Source: Trifolium pratense
Lineage: Eukaryota > Streptophyta > Magnoliopsida > Fabales > Fabaceae
Direction: 5' to 3'
NCBI RefSeq assembly: GCF_020283565.1
Contig: NC_060065.1
Location: 38,862,409 to 38,926,408 of the forward strand
Length of the DNA stretch: 64,000 nucleotides
This document shows positions 46,762 to 57,894 of this stretch, piece by piece. The notes below the pieces were generated by a model, which was given only the letters and a program-made list of their open reading frames with translations, made no database searches and had not been told where the DNA came from. The stretch's first letter is position 1. The number at the start of each line of letters is the position of its first letter. A program made the translations under genes and the position numbers.

Positions 46762-48094
46762 TATATAAGACCTCTTGATATCATTTCGTTTCCTACTCCA
46801 TATATGTCTCTAATTATAAGCATATATCATATAAAAAAATGGGACCAAGAGGCCATATCCTACCAACTGTGGTATGCAAATTGTAAATATTACAATGTGT
46901 TGCTATATAAAATGATCTTTTACCATAAAAAGTTATTAGATATAATTTTCAAAGTCTCAAAACATAGCATTGGTAATAATGGCCTAATAACGATTTATTC
47001 AAACACTTCATCCCTGGCAACGGTTATTCACCTTATTATCTGTTGTTAATGCTTTTGGTGGGAAATTTCCTTCATCTCTACACCTCTTTCTAAAATCCTT
47101 CTCGTCGATCTCTATTACAACATTGTCTTTAGAGGTAATCACATTATTTTATTTATTTATTAATTTTGATATTTAATACAATTTGAAAATGTTGCATATT
47201 AGGCTTTTTGCAAATGAATGTTCATGTTCATTATTTAGATACCTTCAAATGATATAGATATTTCTTTTGAATTATTATGAAATTTTTGTTTTCGAAAATT
47301 GAATTATTATGATCTAGGGATACACATTTATGAATTATTTCCTTTATAAGTTCCCCAAATCTATCATGCTTTAATTAATTGTCTCATTGCTTGTTTATCA
47401 ATGTAACGGTTTAATTGAAAGAGGCTTAGAATTGTTTTTCGATTTTTTATTGGTTTATAATGAGCTGTGTATCGAACTCATTTGTTTTTCGATTTCTGAT
47501 ATTCATTGAGCTGCGTTTCTTTTCTCTTTGATAAAGGTAATGTTATTTTGTTGAATTACCCTAAAATCCAGCTTAGTTTTCTAAATTCTTTCTTAATCGT
47601 AATTTCCGATTTTGAAAATCATGCTCTGTGATGTGATGAAAAAGTTCGATCAAATCTTGTTTGGTTACTTATCTGAAATTGGGTAATATAACATGCCTCT
47701 TTGGGTTGACTTATTTAGGTTTATCTATTGGTACACTTTGGGAAAACTCATGACAAGAAATCATGTCAATTTTCATAAGTATTTTTCGGCTTATATTCAG
47801 AAGTACTCCAATATAGCTTATGAAAACAGCTTGTAGCATATATAAAAACAATTTATTTTTATTTTATATTTTGTTATAAAAATAGCTTATGTAAGCTTAT
47901 ATATACATAACTACTTATCTTGATCAGCGCTTATGCTATAAGCTGCAACTAAGCTGTTTATCCAAAAAGGTCCATAAGTCACACATTTGTTTTGGCTTCA
48001 AATTTTACTTGCATTTTATGTCTGCTGTATAAAGTTCGATCAAATTTGTTTTATGCGTAAGCAGTTGATTCATTCTGTAATTTCGCATTTCAGG
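46762..48094 (+). promoter_or_regulatory. Upstream region and 5' UTR intron of the SLT-like gene
   Basis: The first coding exon is preceded directly by a good acceptor (tttcag|G at 48094), so at least one non-coding 5' exon is expected. A likely donor is 'agag|gtaatc' at about 47133. The intron contains a Tourist-like fragment (about 47700-47975, 'gcttatg', 'taagctg' repeats). Promoter motifs cannot be assigned. Confidence 0.45.
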
Positions 48095-51000
48095 ATGGCT
48101 GCTGCTAACTTCAGCTATTGGGATGATTGTGTGGAGCCTCAAGATTTAGAGGAAATGTGGAATATACCTGAAGTCAGTGCTGAATGGTTAAAAGCTGGCG
48201 AGGAAAGAGATCAAAAGGTTCACCTCTCTCGCGATCCTGATGGCCAGCCATATTTGACACAGACTGAAATGAGGGTAAAATGAACAACTCTATCTTCAGA
48301 ATTTCATAAAGTTAGACATTTCTAGTTGTTTGGATTCACGTCTCTCGCGATCCTGATGCATCACTTTGTGTATTTTCAGGCTGTAGCTGACATTGTTATT
48401 GGCAAACACTTTCTGTCAGAGATAAATCCTGTATGTCTTTAGTATTTTTTATTTTTTCATATTATGCCACTGTTTTCTTTTATAAGTTCTAAATTAGACT
48501 CACTGATACTACTATTTTCAGAATAATAAAATATTGTGGTAGAGGTTTTAGATGGCACTTAGTATTATTTCCAAGCAAGGATAACAAAAAATTGTAGATA
48601 TGTAATCCGAAAACGAAAAGTAGTGATTTGCTGCAAGAGTGCAAATCCTTTGTTAAACTCAAATGTATCCTCAGCTTGATTGGTTTTGTCAATTTAACCC
48701 AGTAGCTATGTGTTAGAATCGTGTCGTGGTCATTATAGTTTGTGAGGTGCAAATTTCATCCTTGTTGTAGGCCATGGTTTGTGCTATTGCAGAACTTGAA
48801 AGTGACAGGCAACTACTTGTTATGAACCCTGGCTTTAAAACTAAAGAGCTTAATGTGGGGCTTATGCAACTTCCACCAAAAACTGCTGATTGGTTGATAA
48901 GGTACTAAAACTTGATGTTGATGGCTTATTTCATACACCAAATAATAGTAAATATTTAAATAAATTCCGAAATTGGCTCTGAAATTTTAAGCTGTAATAA
49001 CTTAGTCCTATTCATTATCGATATTACAAGGTGATAATTGGAGTTGTAAAAGGTTAATTAAGTCCTTACTCTGTTGAAATTTGTTATAAAATGCATCTTT
49101 GACAATTGACATTAATCACTAAGTTTCAATTTCATCCCCGACATAACAATCTTAGTGTCATTATAGTCTTTGCAAATATCTACTGAGGGACGAACCTGAT
49201 TAACATTTTACAATTTCAGAGTTCATTTTGAAATATTGATAATGTAAAGGAATAGGTTGGTATATTCCTACGACTTCAAGGACCAAATATGATATTTAAT
49301 CGTAAATAATCCGTATTTCATTTTTATGTTATTGTTCACCAGGGCTAATAAAGATTCAAGCGCATTAGGTTATTGTACATATGTTACAGAAGAGAATATA
49401 GAATACCTATTCAGACCTTCATAAATGTATATTTAGCTGCTGCCTATCTGAAATGGCTGTCACACTTTGATAACATGTAAGTCATGTAAATTTCATGTGA
49501 TTTATGTATACAGTATGTATTTGCAATAACTGTTGCAGTTGCATAGTGGTTACCGTGAGTGTTTTCGGAAACATTTATCATATTGAGGGACATTTCTTGC
49601 AGACAAAGAAATGAAGAGTTTATTGTAAGGGCATATAAAGGTGGCACGAAAAAGGCAACTCACAAATCAACATTGCGCTATTGGCAAAACTATCTTGCAG
49701 TTAAGGAAACTTTTGCAAATTTTGAAAGCTTGGGCAGAAATTCAATTGATGATAGTCCTCCAGAAATCAGAGCTGTAGCTCCTGCTCATTCTCATGCTGT
49801 ATCTCCAATACCTTTAGATCATTCAAAAGGTAAATTCGACCCCCCTCCTCTGCTTTTAATACTCTCATTTGAACATGCTATTTCTTAATAGATATCTTAG
49901 AATTGGGAGTTGAGCCTAACTCAAACTTACAAAACCGGCTTGCGGCTGGTAAGGTGAAAATTGCCTTAACTTATAAAAATATATTCAGACCATCTCGCAA
50001 CCGATATGAGACTCTTAACACACACCCTTGCGCCCAGCACTATCGGGCTTGGTGCGCGGATATAAATGGTGGGTGACCTGATAAAAAACCTGATAGCAGG
50101 TGGCCCAACGGATTGTGGAGAATGCTTTGATACTATCTTAGAATTGAGAGTTAGACCTAATTCAACCCTACAAAACTGGCTTGAAAGGTGAGGATTGCCC
50201 TCCTTATAAACATATATTCGTACCATCTCGCAACCGATGCAGGACTCTTAACAAGATACCTGCAAAAGCTGAACTTGGCAGTGGAAAATGGAAATTGGAA
50301 GAACTCAATCCTAAAAAGAAAATGACGCTCTAGATACCTACCATGTTGAGAAAGATGAAAACAACAGAACAAATAAGTGAATCTGTGTGCAATATATAGT
50401 GAAGCTCAATTATATGTACAAACTGAATGACAATAAATACAAAGATTGGTTACTCAAAATATAGTTACCCAATAATCATAGTTATCCTAAAGGAGGAAGA
50501 TTCTTTAATGTAACAGTAATCAAAACAGTTTCACTTTTGCGACTTTCTTACTACTTACACTGTTATTACTTGTGTATTTATATTGCCTGACAAGTACTTT
50601 GGTATGTTTTTATTGAAGATGCAAATGATGACATATATTGGGATTCCAGAGTATATCCAGAAGATATGGAAGCAATGTGGAATCATCCCGCAGTCCGAAA
50701 AGCATGGACTAAATCGAAAGAAAAACCCGGAAAAGTGCGTTTTTCTCAAGATGAAAAGAAGAGACCATATCTTACCCGGGTAGAAATGAAGGTATGAATC
50801 TATTACTGTGAGTAACTTATATTCCGCATTCTTTTTCTATTAACAAACTTGTATTCTTGCCATAGTCCCCAATACACGGCGTTGTTAGTATCTTGTAATG
50901 CGTCTGATGCGCTGAAAACCTTACTATGGTAGAGACTTTATAGTGTTTAGGTCAGGAAATAAAATGCAGTGTCCTGATCATATATTAATCTTTTGTTACA

Positions 51001-52818
51001 GGCAGTTGCTGATATAATTCTATTGAAACACCTCAGCAGCACGAAAGTTAAACCTGTAAGTATACAAAACTAGACGAGTTTGATTAACTTAAATTGGAAA
51101 TAATTAAGCTAACTGAAATTCAAGCATGCCTACAACACATATTGATTATTGAACTGATTTAAAAAGTTCGGAATCCTTTTGGTATAGAACAATAAATGTA
51201 AAACTAGTTTACACCGATAATATATATCCGTTTTATCAAATACCTCAAATGTGAATTTTTTTCAATTTTTTTCTTTTTCTGAATATGGTTTGGTGCACAG
51301 ACAGTAATTTGTGCTATTGGAGAGGTTATTAGCATGCGCTATGTACATGGACTTGGACCAAGAACTGGAATAATGGGGATTGACTACTCCACTGCTTATT
51401 GGCTTCACTCGTATGTATTAGACACATCAATTATTATAGTTTTAGAACTATATGTTTCTCTGTGTGTAGTATACTCCCTCTGGTCTCATATACAAGAAAA
51501 AATTTATTTTTCAGGTTTATTGAATAACTGATGTATCAGCTGGTTCATATTATGGACCAGATACATCAGTTATTCAATGAACCTGAAAAAGGAATAATAA
51601 CTGATCTGAGAAAAAGAAAATTCAACTCTATTTTCTTTCCAAAAGAAAATAATAAGTTTAAATATGATATTAGACCCAGCAATTATAGTGTTTTTCAGTT
51701 TTAGTCCCTGTAAGTTTTTTTATCTGGATTCAGTCCGCACAAATTCAAAAACTGTTGCTTTTAGTTCTTAAAGTCACCTTATTGGGACACATGGCACCAT
51801 GTGTCATGATTATATTGGGCCACATATGATATGACGCTAAGGACTTAAAGTAACAATTTTAGAATTTGCAAGGACTGAATCCAGAAAAAAAAACTAACAA
51901 CATTAAAATCATATTTAAACCAAAATAATTAATCAGTTCTGTTTCACACTAAAATTCCAGCTTTTCCAGCCTCAAGATGCTTTCTGCTACTGCAAGAAAT
52001 GCTGTTGTTTCTTCTCTAAAATTGATATGTGGTGTTTTGTTCAGGGAATTGGGTTTCAGGGCTTACAAACTTGAATTAATTGATGATCTAAGCAATCCAT
52101 TTGTGTCCATGTACTTTGGTGCTGCTTATGTAGCATGGTTATCTGAATATGAAGGAAGGTACATTTGACTTCTTTGTGCATAGAAGTTATCCTAACTCTG
52201 CAAATGTTTTTCACTTTTATTCAGTTAATTGCATATGGAAATACATGTATATGATTCAAATGAGGACGTTATGGAAATGTTTAATTTAATCGATGTAGCT
52301 GAGCGCACAACATAGTGATATAAAGCTTTTGTTGTTTACATTATGCGTGCTTGCGCACATCTTCAGAGAACTAACACTGTTTATTACTTTATTCAATAGG
52401 AAACATATCAATTTTAGTCATTGTTGATGTTATTGTTTGCCTTGACTAATTCATGTTCAATTCAACGATTGTTATTCAGGGATAGAACTCCGGAATTTTT
52501 TGTTCAGGCATATTTTGTAGGACCGAAAAATGTGAACCCTCAGGATGCAAGTACTCTTTGGCTAAAATATGAGGAAACTCTCAGTAAATATGAAGATGAA
52601 AGAAAAAGGTACAAATTTTTGATCCTCCCCTTTTCACAAGATTCGACACACTAGTATAGATTTTTGAAGATACAACCCTTGCTTTCTCGCATAGAATTTG
52701 ATCCAGTATTTTAAAAGACGATCGATTTTTATCTTTCTACTTTAATATTAAAAGTATAATAACTTTATCACATGGACAATCTCTTTACAGGAATGGCGAT
52801 AGTTGCGCCATTATGTAA
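48095..52818 (+). CDS. Tandem lytic-transglycosylase (SLT)-like protein with CaaX box, 11 coding exons, one frameshift
   Basis: Coding exons: 48095-48274, 48380-48430, 48771-48901, 49343-49476, 49603-49829, 50619-50791, 51002-51055, 51301-51410, 52045-52158, 52480-52608 and 52791-52818; all introns are GT-AG. The ~445-aa product is an internal duplication. Each half has YWD..V.P.D.E.MWN.P.V...W, R.YLT..EM.AVADI, a CAI.E..S segment, G(L/I)MQ/G...TA.WL, and PF...Y..AAY..WL. Half 1 (AELES, GLMQLPPKTADWL, AAAYLKWL) fits the SLT family 1 fold, with Glu of ES as presumed catalytic acid. Half 2 has EVIS and GIMGI, so that Glu and the Gln are lost. The C-terminus CAIM is a prenylation (CaaX) motif. 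Exon 4 is one base short (at 49418-49420, a missing T), giving an early stop; exon phases on both sides prove the deletion. Thus it is either a recent pseudogene or a sequence error. Function unknown; peptidoglycan cleavage is inference from fold motifs only. Confidence 0.8.
49895..50262. repeat. Two direct copies of a dispersed repeat in intron 5
   Basis: 49895-50060 and 50135-50262 share 'gagttagacctaattcaac', 'cttacaaaaccggcttg', 'accatctcgcaaccgat' and 'actcttaaca'. Related text occurs at 57425-57520 ('gccaatatgagacttctaac'). Non-coding, probably remnants of a transposable element. Confidence 0.65.
51475..51600. repeat. MITE-like hairpin in intron 8 of the SLT-like gene
   Basis: Starts with the Stowaway-like end CTCCCTCTGGTCTCATATAC. 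'ttcaggtttattgaataact' then pairs with 'agttattcaatgaacctgaa' around 'ggttcatattatggacc'. It lacks a matching right terminus. Confidence 0.55.
51653..51921. mobile_element. MITE in intron 8 of the SLT-like gene
   Basis: The ends 'gtttaaatatgatattagacc' and (inverted) 'ggtttaaatatgattttaatg' bound ~270 bp containing 'ggattcagtcc' and its inverse 'ggactgaatcc'. Non-coding. Confidence 0.55.
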
Positions 52819-53315
52819 GCCGACAGGCGTAGCAAATTTAGATTTTGAAGAACTCTCATGAGCTGTGTTGTTATCTTGTGTTTTACTATTTGAGAGATTT
52901 GTAATTGTGAAGTGAAATTGTCAAATTGATGTGCTATAGAAAAATAAACAAGAGGAAGAAACTTGCATTCCAAGAAATCAAATACTCATTGTATAGAACT
53001 GATTGTATTAGTATAGTCTATATTTGTTTTAGATTTTTAGTGGCTTCAAAAGGAGTTTTACTATAAGCAAGAAAAGTTACCTCTCATTTAGAAAAATCTC
53101 AACGTACCATATAGTCAATTAAATACAAATGATATTCAATAAAGGTTACATCTTATTGAAATTTGATTCGTTGAAATTTACCTCTCATGTTGTCAGACTA
53201 TATGAGCTTCTAATTTTAACATCATGATTGTTCTTTATTTTGTAAAACTTAAGGTAAACACACAAAGTAAATAAATAATCAAACTTGTAGAATTATTGTT
53301 TTAGTTTCGGTTATA
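52819..53315. other. 3' UTR and downstream region of the SLT-like gene
   Basis: The 3' UTR presumably runs about 120-200 bp past the stop; 'aaaataaacaag' near 52940-52951 is a possible weak polyadenylation signal. Nothing else is recognised. Confidence 0.35.
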
Positions 53316-53459
53316 CTTCCTTCGACCTTAATTATAAGCAAATTATACTTTTTAGATTCATTTGAATACCAATGTATTTAGACTTACTTAAGGTCAAATA
53401 CATTGATTTTTCAATGAATCTAAAAAATAGAATTTGTTTATAATTAAGACCGGAGGAAG
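53316..53459. mobile_element. Short Stowaway-like MITE
   Basis: CTTCCTTCGACCTTAATTAT / ATAATTAAGACCGGAGGAAG with TA flanks. 144 bp, nearly all of it inverted repeat ('caaatacattgatttttcaa' pairs with the left arm). Confidence 0.7.
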
Positions 53460-53645
53460 TACGCTTTAATTAATTGAGTGTACACTACTTTCAAAACATT
53501 ACACCAATAATAAATAAGGTTAGTTTAATAAAATTGTCATATATTCTGATAAATCATTACATTTCTTAATCTATCTGTAAAATTCTTAAACGACATTTAT
53601 TTTAAAATAGAGGGAGTAATTAATTATTCGACTTTTTCTGTTACC

Positions 53646-53692
<47 letters not shown>

Positions 53693-53695
<3 letters not shown>

Positions 53696-55829
53696 GGCTG
53701 CTAATTTAGACCCAGTTGGGTCTAAATTAGCAAGGTGCACCTTTTGAGTTGGACAAAAATACCCATTTTTTAATTTTTTGGAAGAATAGAGCAACAGGGG
53801 CATTTCTGTAATTTTATGCAACAGTACACGCGCCCCCACTTCTTTTTCCCCCCCCCAGGACACGTGTCACGCGATTATTGGAGAAAAATCACGCGCGTGC
53901 ATCACACGCGCCGACAGGCGCGCGTGGCTGAAGCCTGACGCGGAGAGAGAAAGCCTTTTTGAAAAGGCAAGGCCACGTGTCACTCTTTCATTGGCTGCGT
54001 TTATTTTTTTTCATTTTATACTTTAAACTCAATTATTTCGTCGTAAATTAATTTTTTATTTTTTAATTTTTATACCAAAATTCATAATTTTTTTTTCTCT
54101 ACAAATAGAGACTTGGTTCGTTTGATTTGGACACCGAAAAAAAAACGCGATTTTTCACTACTTTAAACTCGATTATTTCGTCGTAAATTAATTTTTTATT
54201 TTTTATTTTTTATACCAAAATTCATAATTTTTTTTTCTCTACAAATAGAGACTTGGTTCGTTTGATTTGGACACAGAAAAAAAAAACCCAATTTTTCACT
54301 ACCTTAATCTCATCAAATAACTAATAATCAACTTACTGAAACCATCCTACCAGGAAAATGGTTTCAGATTACAACTCTCTGAAACCATTGTACCAGATAA
54401 ATGGTTTCAGAAGCAAACACAATTAATAAATTACTCACTGAAACCATTCTACCAGTAAAATGGTTTCAGAGTACAACTATGTGCAACCATTCTACAAGCT
54501 AAATGGTTTCAGAAGCAAATAACTAATAATCAACTTACTGAAACCATTCTACCAGCAAAATGGTTTCAGATTACAACTCTCTGAAACCATTGTACCAGAT
54601 AAATGGTTTCAGAAGCAAACACAATTAATAAATTACTCACTGAAACCATTCTACCAGTAAAATGGTTTCAGAATACAACTATGTGCAACCATTCTACAAG
54701 CTAAATGGTTTCAGAAGCAAATAACTAATAATCAACTCACTGAAACCATTCTACCAGCAAAATGGTTTCAGATTACAACTCTCTGAAACCATTGTACCAG
54801 ATAAATGGTTTCAGAAGCAAACACAATTAATAAATTACTCACTGAAACCATTCTACCAGTAAAATGGTTTCAGAATACAACTATGTGCAACCATTCTACA
54901 AGCTAAATGGTTTCAGAAGCAAATAACTAGTAATCAACTTACTGAAACCATTCTACCAGCAAAATGGTTTCAGATTACAACTCTCTGAAACCATTCTACC
55001 ATATAAATGGTTTCAGAAGGATTTCGGTGTCCAAATCAAACGAACCAAGTCTCTATTTGTAGGAAAAAAAAAATTATGAATTTTGGTATAAAAAATAAAA
55101 AATAAAAAATTAATTTACGACGAAATAATCGAGTTTAAAGTAGTGAAAAATCGCGTTTTTTTTTCGGTGTCCAAATCAAACGAACCAAGTCTCTATTTGT
55201 AGAGAAAAAAAAATTATGAATTTTGGTATAAAAAATAAAAAATAAAAAATTAATTTACGATGAAATAATCGAGTTTAAAGTAGTGAAAAATCGCGTTTTT
55301 TTTTCGGTGTCCAAATCAAACGAACCAAGTCTCTGTTTGTAGAGAAAAAAAAATTATGAATTTTGGTATAAAAATTAAAAAATAAAAAATTAATTTACGA
55401 CGAAATAATCGAGTTTAAAGCATAAAATGGAAAAAATCACGCAGACCCAGTCATATGCTGACACGTGGCTGCCTTTTTCAAAAGTAAAATTTTCTCTCTC
55501 CAGCTTATAATCTAGTGTGGCGCAGACAGGATGGTAGGATGATCTGGGCTGTCTGATCAATCAGACAGCCTTAATGAGATCACATATTGGCTGTCTGATG
55601 GAAATCAACGGTCTGTAACCATGGTCCTTCCGTACGCGCGCGACACTGGATCCACGTCTATTAATTTTTAAGAAGGTGGCGGCGCGTGTCATTATTTTTT
55701 TTTTATGTAAAATTACAGAAATGCCCCTGTTGCTCTATTCTTTCAAAAATTAAAAGAATGGTATTTTGGTCCAATTGAAAAGGTGCACCTTGCTAACTTA
55801 GACCTAACTAGGGTCTAAGTTAGAAAACC

Positions 55830-55831
<2 letters not shown>
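53693..55831. mobile_element. 2.1-kb foldback element with nested palindromes, between TA microsatellites
   Basis: The left end GGGGGCTGCTAATTTAGACC and the right end (inverted) GGGGTTTTCTAACTTAGACC begin ~190-bp terminal inverted repeats ('caaggtgcacctttt', 'gaatagagcaacaggggcat', 'ctgtaattttat'). Each terminus is itself a hairpin (GCTAATTTAGACCC...GGGTCTAAATTAGC). Inside, two direct copies of a ~135-bp unit (about 54020-54300) are matched by three inverted copies (about 55018-55425), around a central palindrome array. (TA)n lies on both sides, so the duplication cannot be measured. No coding capacity; GC-rich 'gcgcgcgtggc' and 'cacgtgtcac' patches occur near the ends. Superfamily unknown. 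Confidence 0.85.
54316..55018. repeat. Higher-order array of small palindromes, 202-bp period
   Basis: The basic unit is a ~33-bp imperfect palindrome (CTGAAACCATTCTACCAG then AAAATGGTTTCAG). Four variant units with fixed spacers make a 202-bp block starting at about 54316, 54518, 54720 and 54922 (the last partial). Copies at the same position in different blocks are almost identical, while neighbours within a block differ, the pattern of block-wise amplification. Confidence 0.92.

Positions 55832-55915
<84 letters not shown>
55832..55915. repeat. (TA)n microsatellite
   Basis: About 41 TA units immediately right of the foldback element; a shorter run (53650-53692) lies immediately left. Confidence 0.95.
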
Positions 55916-55917
<2 letters not shown>

Positions 55918-55963
55918 TGTTGAAAATAAGCAAATTTTTAGGAGTGTAAATGAATAATAAATA

Positions 55964-56052
55964 CTCCATCCGGTCCTATAGGAGTGTAAATGAATAATAA
56001 ATATTCTGTGTGTTTTTCTCAATGTATTCCTTATATATAGGACCGGAGGGAG
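55964..56052. mobile_element. Deleted Stowaway-like MITE
   Basis: CTCCATCCGGTCCTATAGG... / ...CTTATATATAGGACCGGAGGGAG in only 89 bp. The phrase 'taggagtgtaaatgaataat' occurs just before and inside it, so a small duplication has rearranged the left end. Confidence 0.6.
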
Positions 56053-56159
56053 TAATATACTACTTTTTAGTGCATTAAATAAATTTGAAGGTCTGACATA
56101 CAAAAATTGATGCATTGAAAGAAATATAAAAGTACCACATAATTAAAAGTACCAACATT

Positions 56160-56280
56160 ATAGCTCTAATGACAAGAACATTGCATTATATATGCATGAG
56201 TTAGGGTTCGAATCCGAATCATTCCACTTATCCATTTTAAGGGTGAAATTTTTATTCACTAAGCTACTTGAAAAAAAAAG
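56160..56280 (+). mobile_element. tRNA-like SINE with A-rich tail
   Basis: 'tagctctaatgacaagaaca' (A-box-like), 'gttagggttcgaatccgaat' (B box), ending 'cttgaaaaaaaaag'. Confidence 0.5.
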
Positions 56281-56362
56281 TACCAACATTATTATTGCAA
56301 AGGCATTTATATATTCTTAAAAGTACCATATAATTATATATATTTGAACTTAACAACTACCA

Positions 56363-56651
56363 TTACACACATCGGCAAACACCCCATATGCAATGTGAAT
56401 GTTCATGATAGAGACACTCATTTTCAGGACATTCTTCATCATGTTCGCATAAATAAATTCCTATGACATCAAATATGAAAAAAGAATGTTAATAATATGG
56501 AATGATACATTGTATATTTAAATAAAAGTAAAATAAGATAAAGAAGAAATATGAATTTTTTTAGAATATATATAGACTTACCATTAGTTACAATCATACA
56601 CATGAAAAGGAAAATAATCATAACATAAATAAACTTGAGAATTTCTGCCAT
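56363..56651 (-). CDS. Nodule-specific cysteine-rich (NCR) peptide, 55 aa
   Basis: Two exons. Exon 1 (56651-56582) encodes the conserved NCR signal peptide MAEILKFIYVMIIFLFM... ending ...TN and the first base of a Gly codon; the donor is AATG|GTAAGT. Exon 2 (56460-56363), after CATAG|GA, encodes a short acidic mature peptide with six Cys: C-x5-C-x4-C-x7-C-x4-C-x1-C, ending CRCV and TAA. The two-exon plan, signal sequence and Cys pattern (CEHDEECPENEC..., CIWGVCRC) match the NCR family. These peptides are made in infected nodule cells, pass the secretory pathway to the symbiosome and act on differentiating rhizobia. The peptide is strongly acidic, unlike antimicrobial cationic NCRs. The upstream 400 bp are shared with the paralogue at 62286-62627. 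Expression in nodules is inferred, not seen. Confidence 0.9.
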
Positions 56652-57080
56652 ATTTTTATTCTCGTTTGTATGTAGAAATAAAATTTGGATGATCACTTTA
56701 TAGGGTGAAAAATACCCATTCTTTTTTTTTTTTTTGACAATGAAAATAACCATTCTTAAAATTATAATTATTGTTAAATGTCTCTTAGGTGCATTTTATA
56801 TGTTGTGTTCGTCTTTATAGCGATTTGAATTGATCAATTGGCCTTAACTAATTTTCATATAAATTTTTTGATGGTCATTAGAACTCATTCTTCTTTTATG
56901 AATCATTTATTATTACTATTATTAATTTCATTATTGTTTATTGTTGTTGTTGCTGCTAGCTCTTTCACTTTTATTCTTTCATGACACAAATGGGAAAATA
57001 TCAAAAGAGACATTATAGTTTGGATGATAACAAAATTACATGTAGAAAGAATGCATCCATAAGGTGTAATTATAAGTATA
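56652..57080 (-). promoter_or_regulatory. Conserved upstream region of NCR gene 1
   Basis: About 400 bp upstream of the start codon align with 62628-63010 upstream of the second NCR gene, although much of the surrounding DNA has diverged. Shared pieces include 'tttcatataaat', 'ggtcatta', 'aactcattcttcttttatgaatcatt' (with changes) and 'atatcaaaagaga'. Likely carries the nodule-specific promoter. No TATA box is assigned. Confidence 0.5.
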
Positions 57081-57653
57081 TATAATTTTTTTTGACAGAG
57101 TTATAAGTATATATAAATTTATTTAATTACTAATTAAAAGATTCAAAAGATCAAAGTTTATAAGTATAACAATTTTTTTTAATAAATCAATGAGGTGTAA
57201 AAGATGGAGAGAAGGCATCTCAATGAATTGTTAAAAAAAAAAGAAGGCATCTCAATGAGTTTGATACATTAAAGAATCATCTCAAATTAAAATATTAATC
57301 AAATATTAATTACTAAATATCACTAAGTAGATAAGGTAGCTCAAGTGTTTGATAAAATGAACTATTGAATTAGACAATAAATACAAAAGATAGTAAGTAT
57401 TAGAATTTGGGAACTTATACTCAACCACAAAAGTTAGTTTGAGAGTTGAGATTTGAACTAACTTATAAAGGCTATATTTGTCATATCTCTAGCCAATATG
57501 AGACTTCTAACAACAAGAGAAGTAATAAAAGTATTAATACTTCTCGTGTTAAAATATTTTATTTTATTTTTGACAGAAAAATATTTTCTTTTTTGAACAA
57601 TACAAAAATTGTATATATAATATTACACCCATATTTTGTCTAGGAAGAATATA

Positions 57654-57890
57654 CTCCCTCCGTCCCAAATCTTTAGTCTTTTTAACTTTGTTCCAAAACT
57701 TTAGTTATTTTAAGAAATTAATCAATACACATTTAATGATACTTTACGATTTGTACCCTTACAAAAGTTAAAACATTAATTAAATATATTTTCTCTTTCT
57801 TAATAAAGTAAGGGTAAAAATAACTTTACTTGTCATTTCTTAATCTCCGTGCAAAACTGCAAAAAGACTAAAGTTTTAGGACGGAAGAAG
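57654..57890. mobile_element. Stowaway-like MITE
   Basis: CTCCCTCCGTCCCAAATCTT / (inverted) CTTCTTCCGTCCTAAAACTT with TA-like flanks; inner text 'agtctttttaac' pairs with 'aaaaagact'. 237 bp. Confidence 0.7.
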
Positions 57891-57894
57891 TAGT

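Larger units (their letters stand above)
56080..57080. repeat. Direct segmental duplicate (partner 62050-63010)
   Basis: Shared text includes 'tttgaaggtctgaca', both NCR exons and the intron, and about 400 bp upstream ('catataaat', 'ttcatga', 'tatcaaaagag', 'gtagaaagaatgc'). The spacing of about 6 kb and the same orientation indicate an old direct duplication. Confidence 0.75.

Noticed and set aside
47987..48283. Start of the SLT-like gene at the upstream ATG at 47987
   Set aside because: That part is intron (acceptor at 48093-48094); the duplicated half and the exon phase support the start at 48095.
54316..55018. CRISPR array
   Set aside because: Spacers are not unique but repeat every 202 bp, units vary, there are no cas genes, and the context is a plant transposon.
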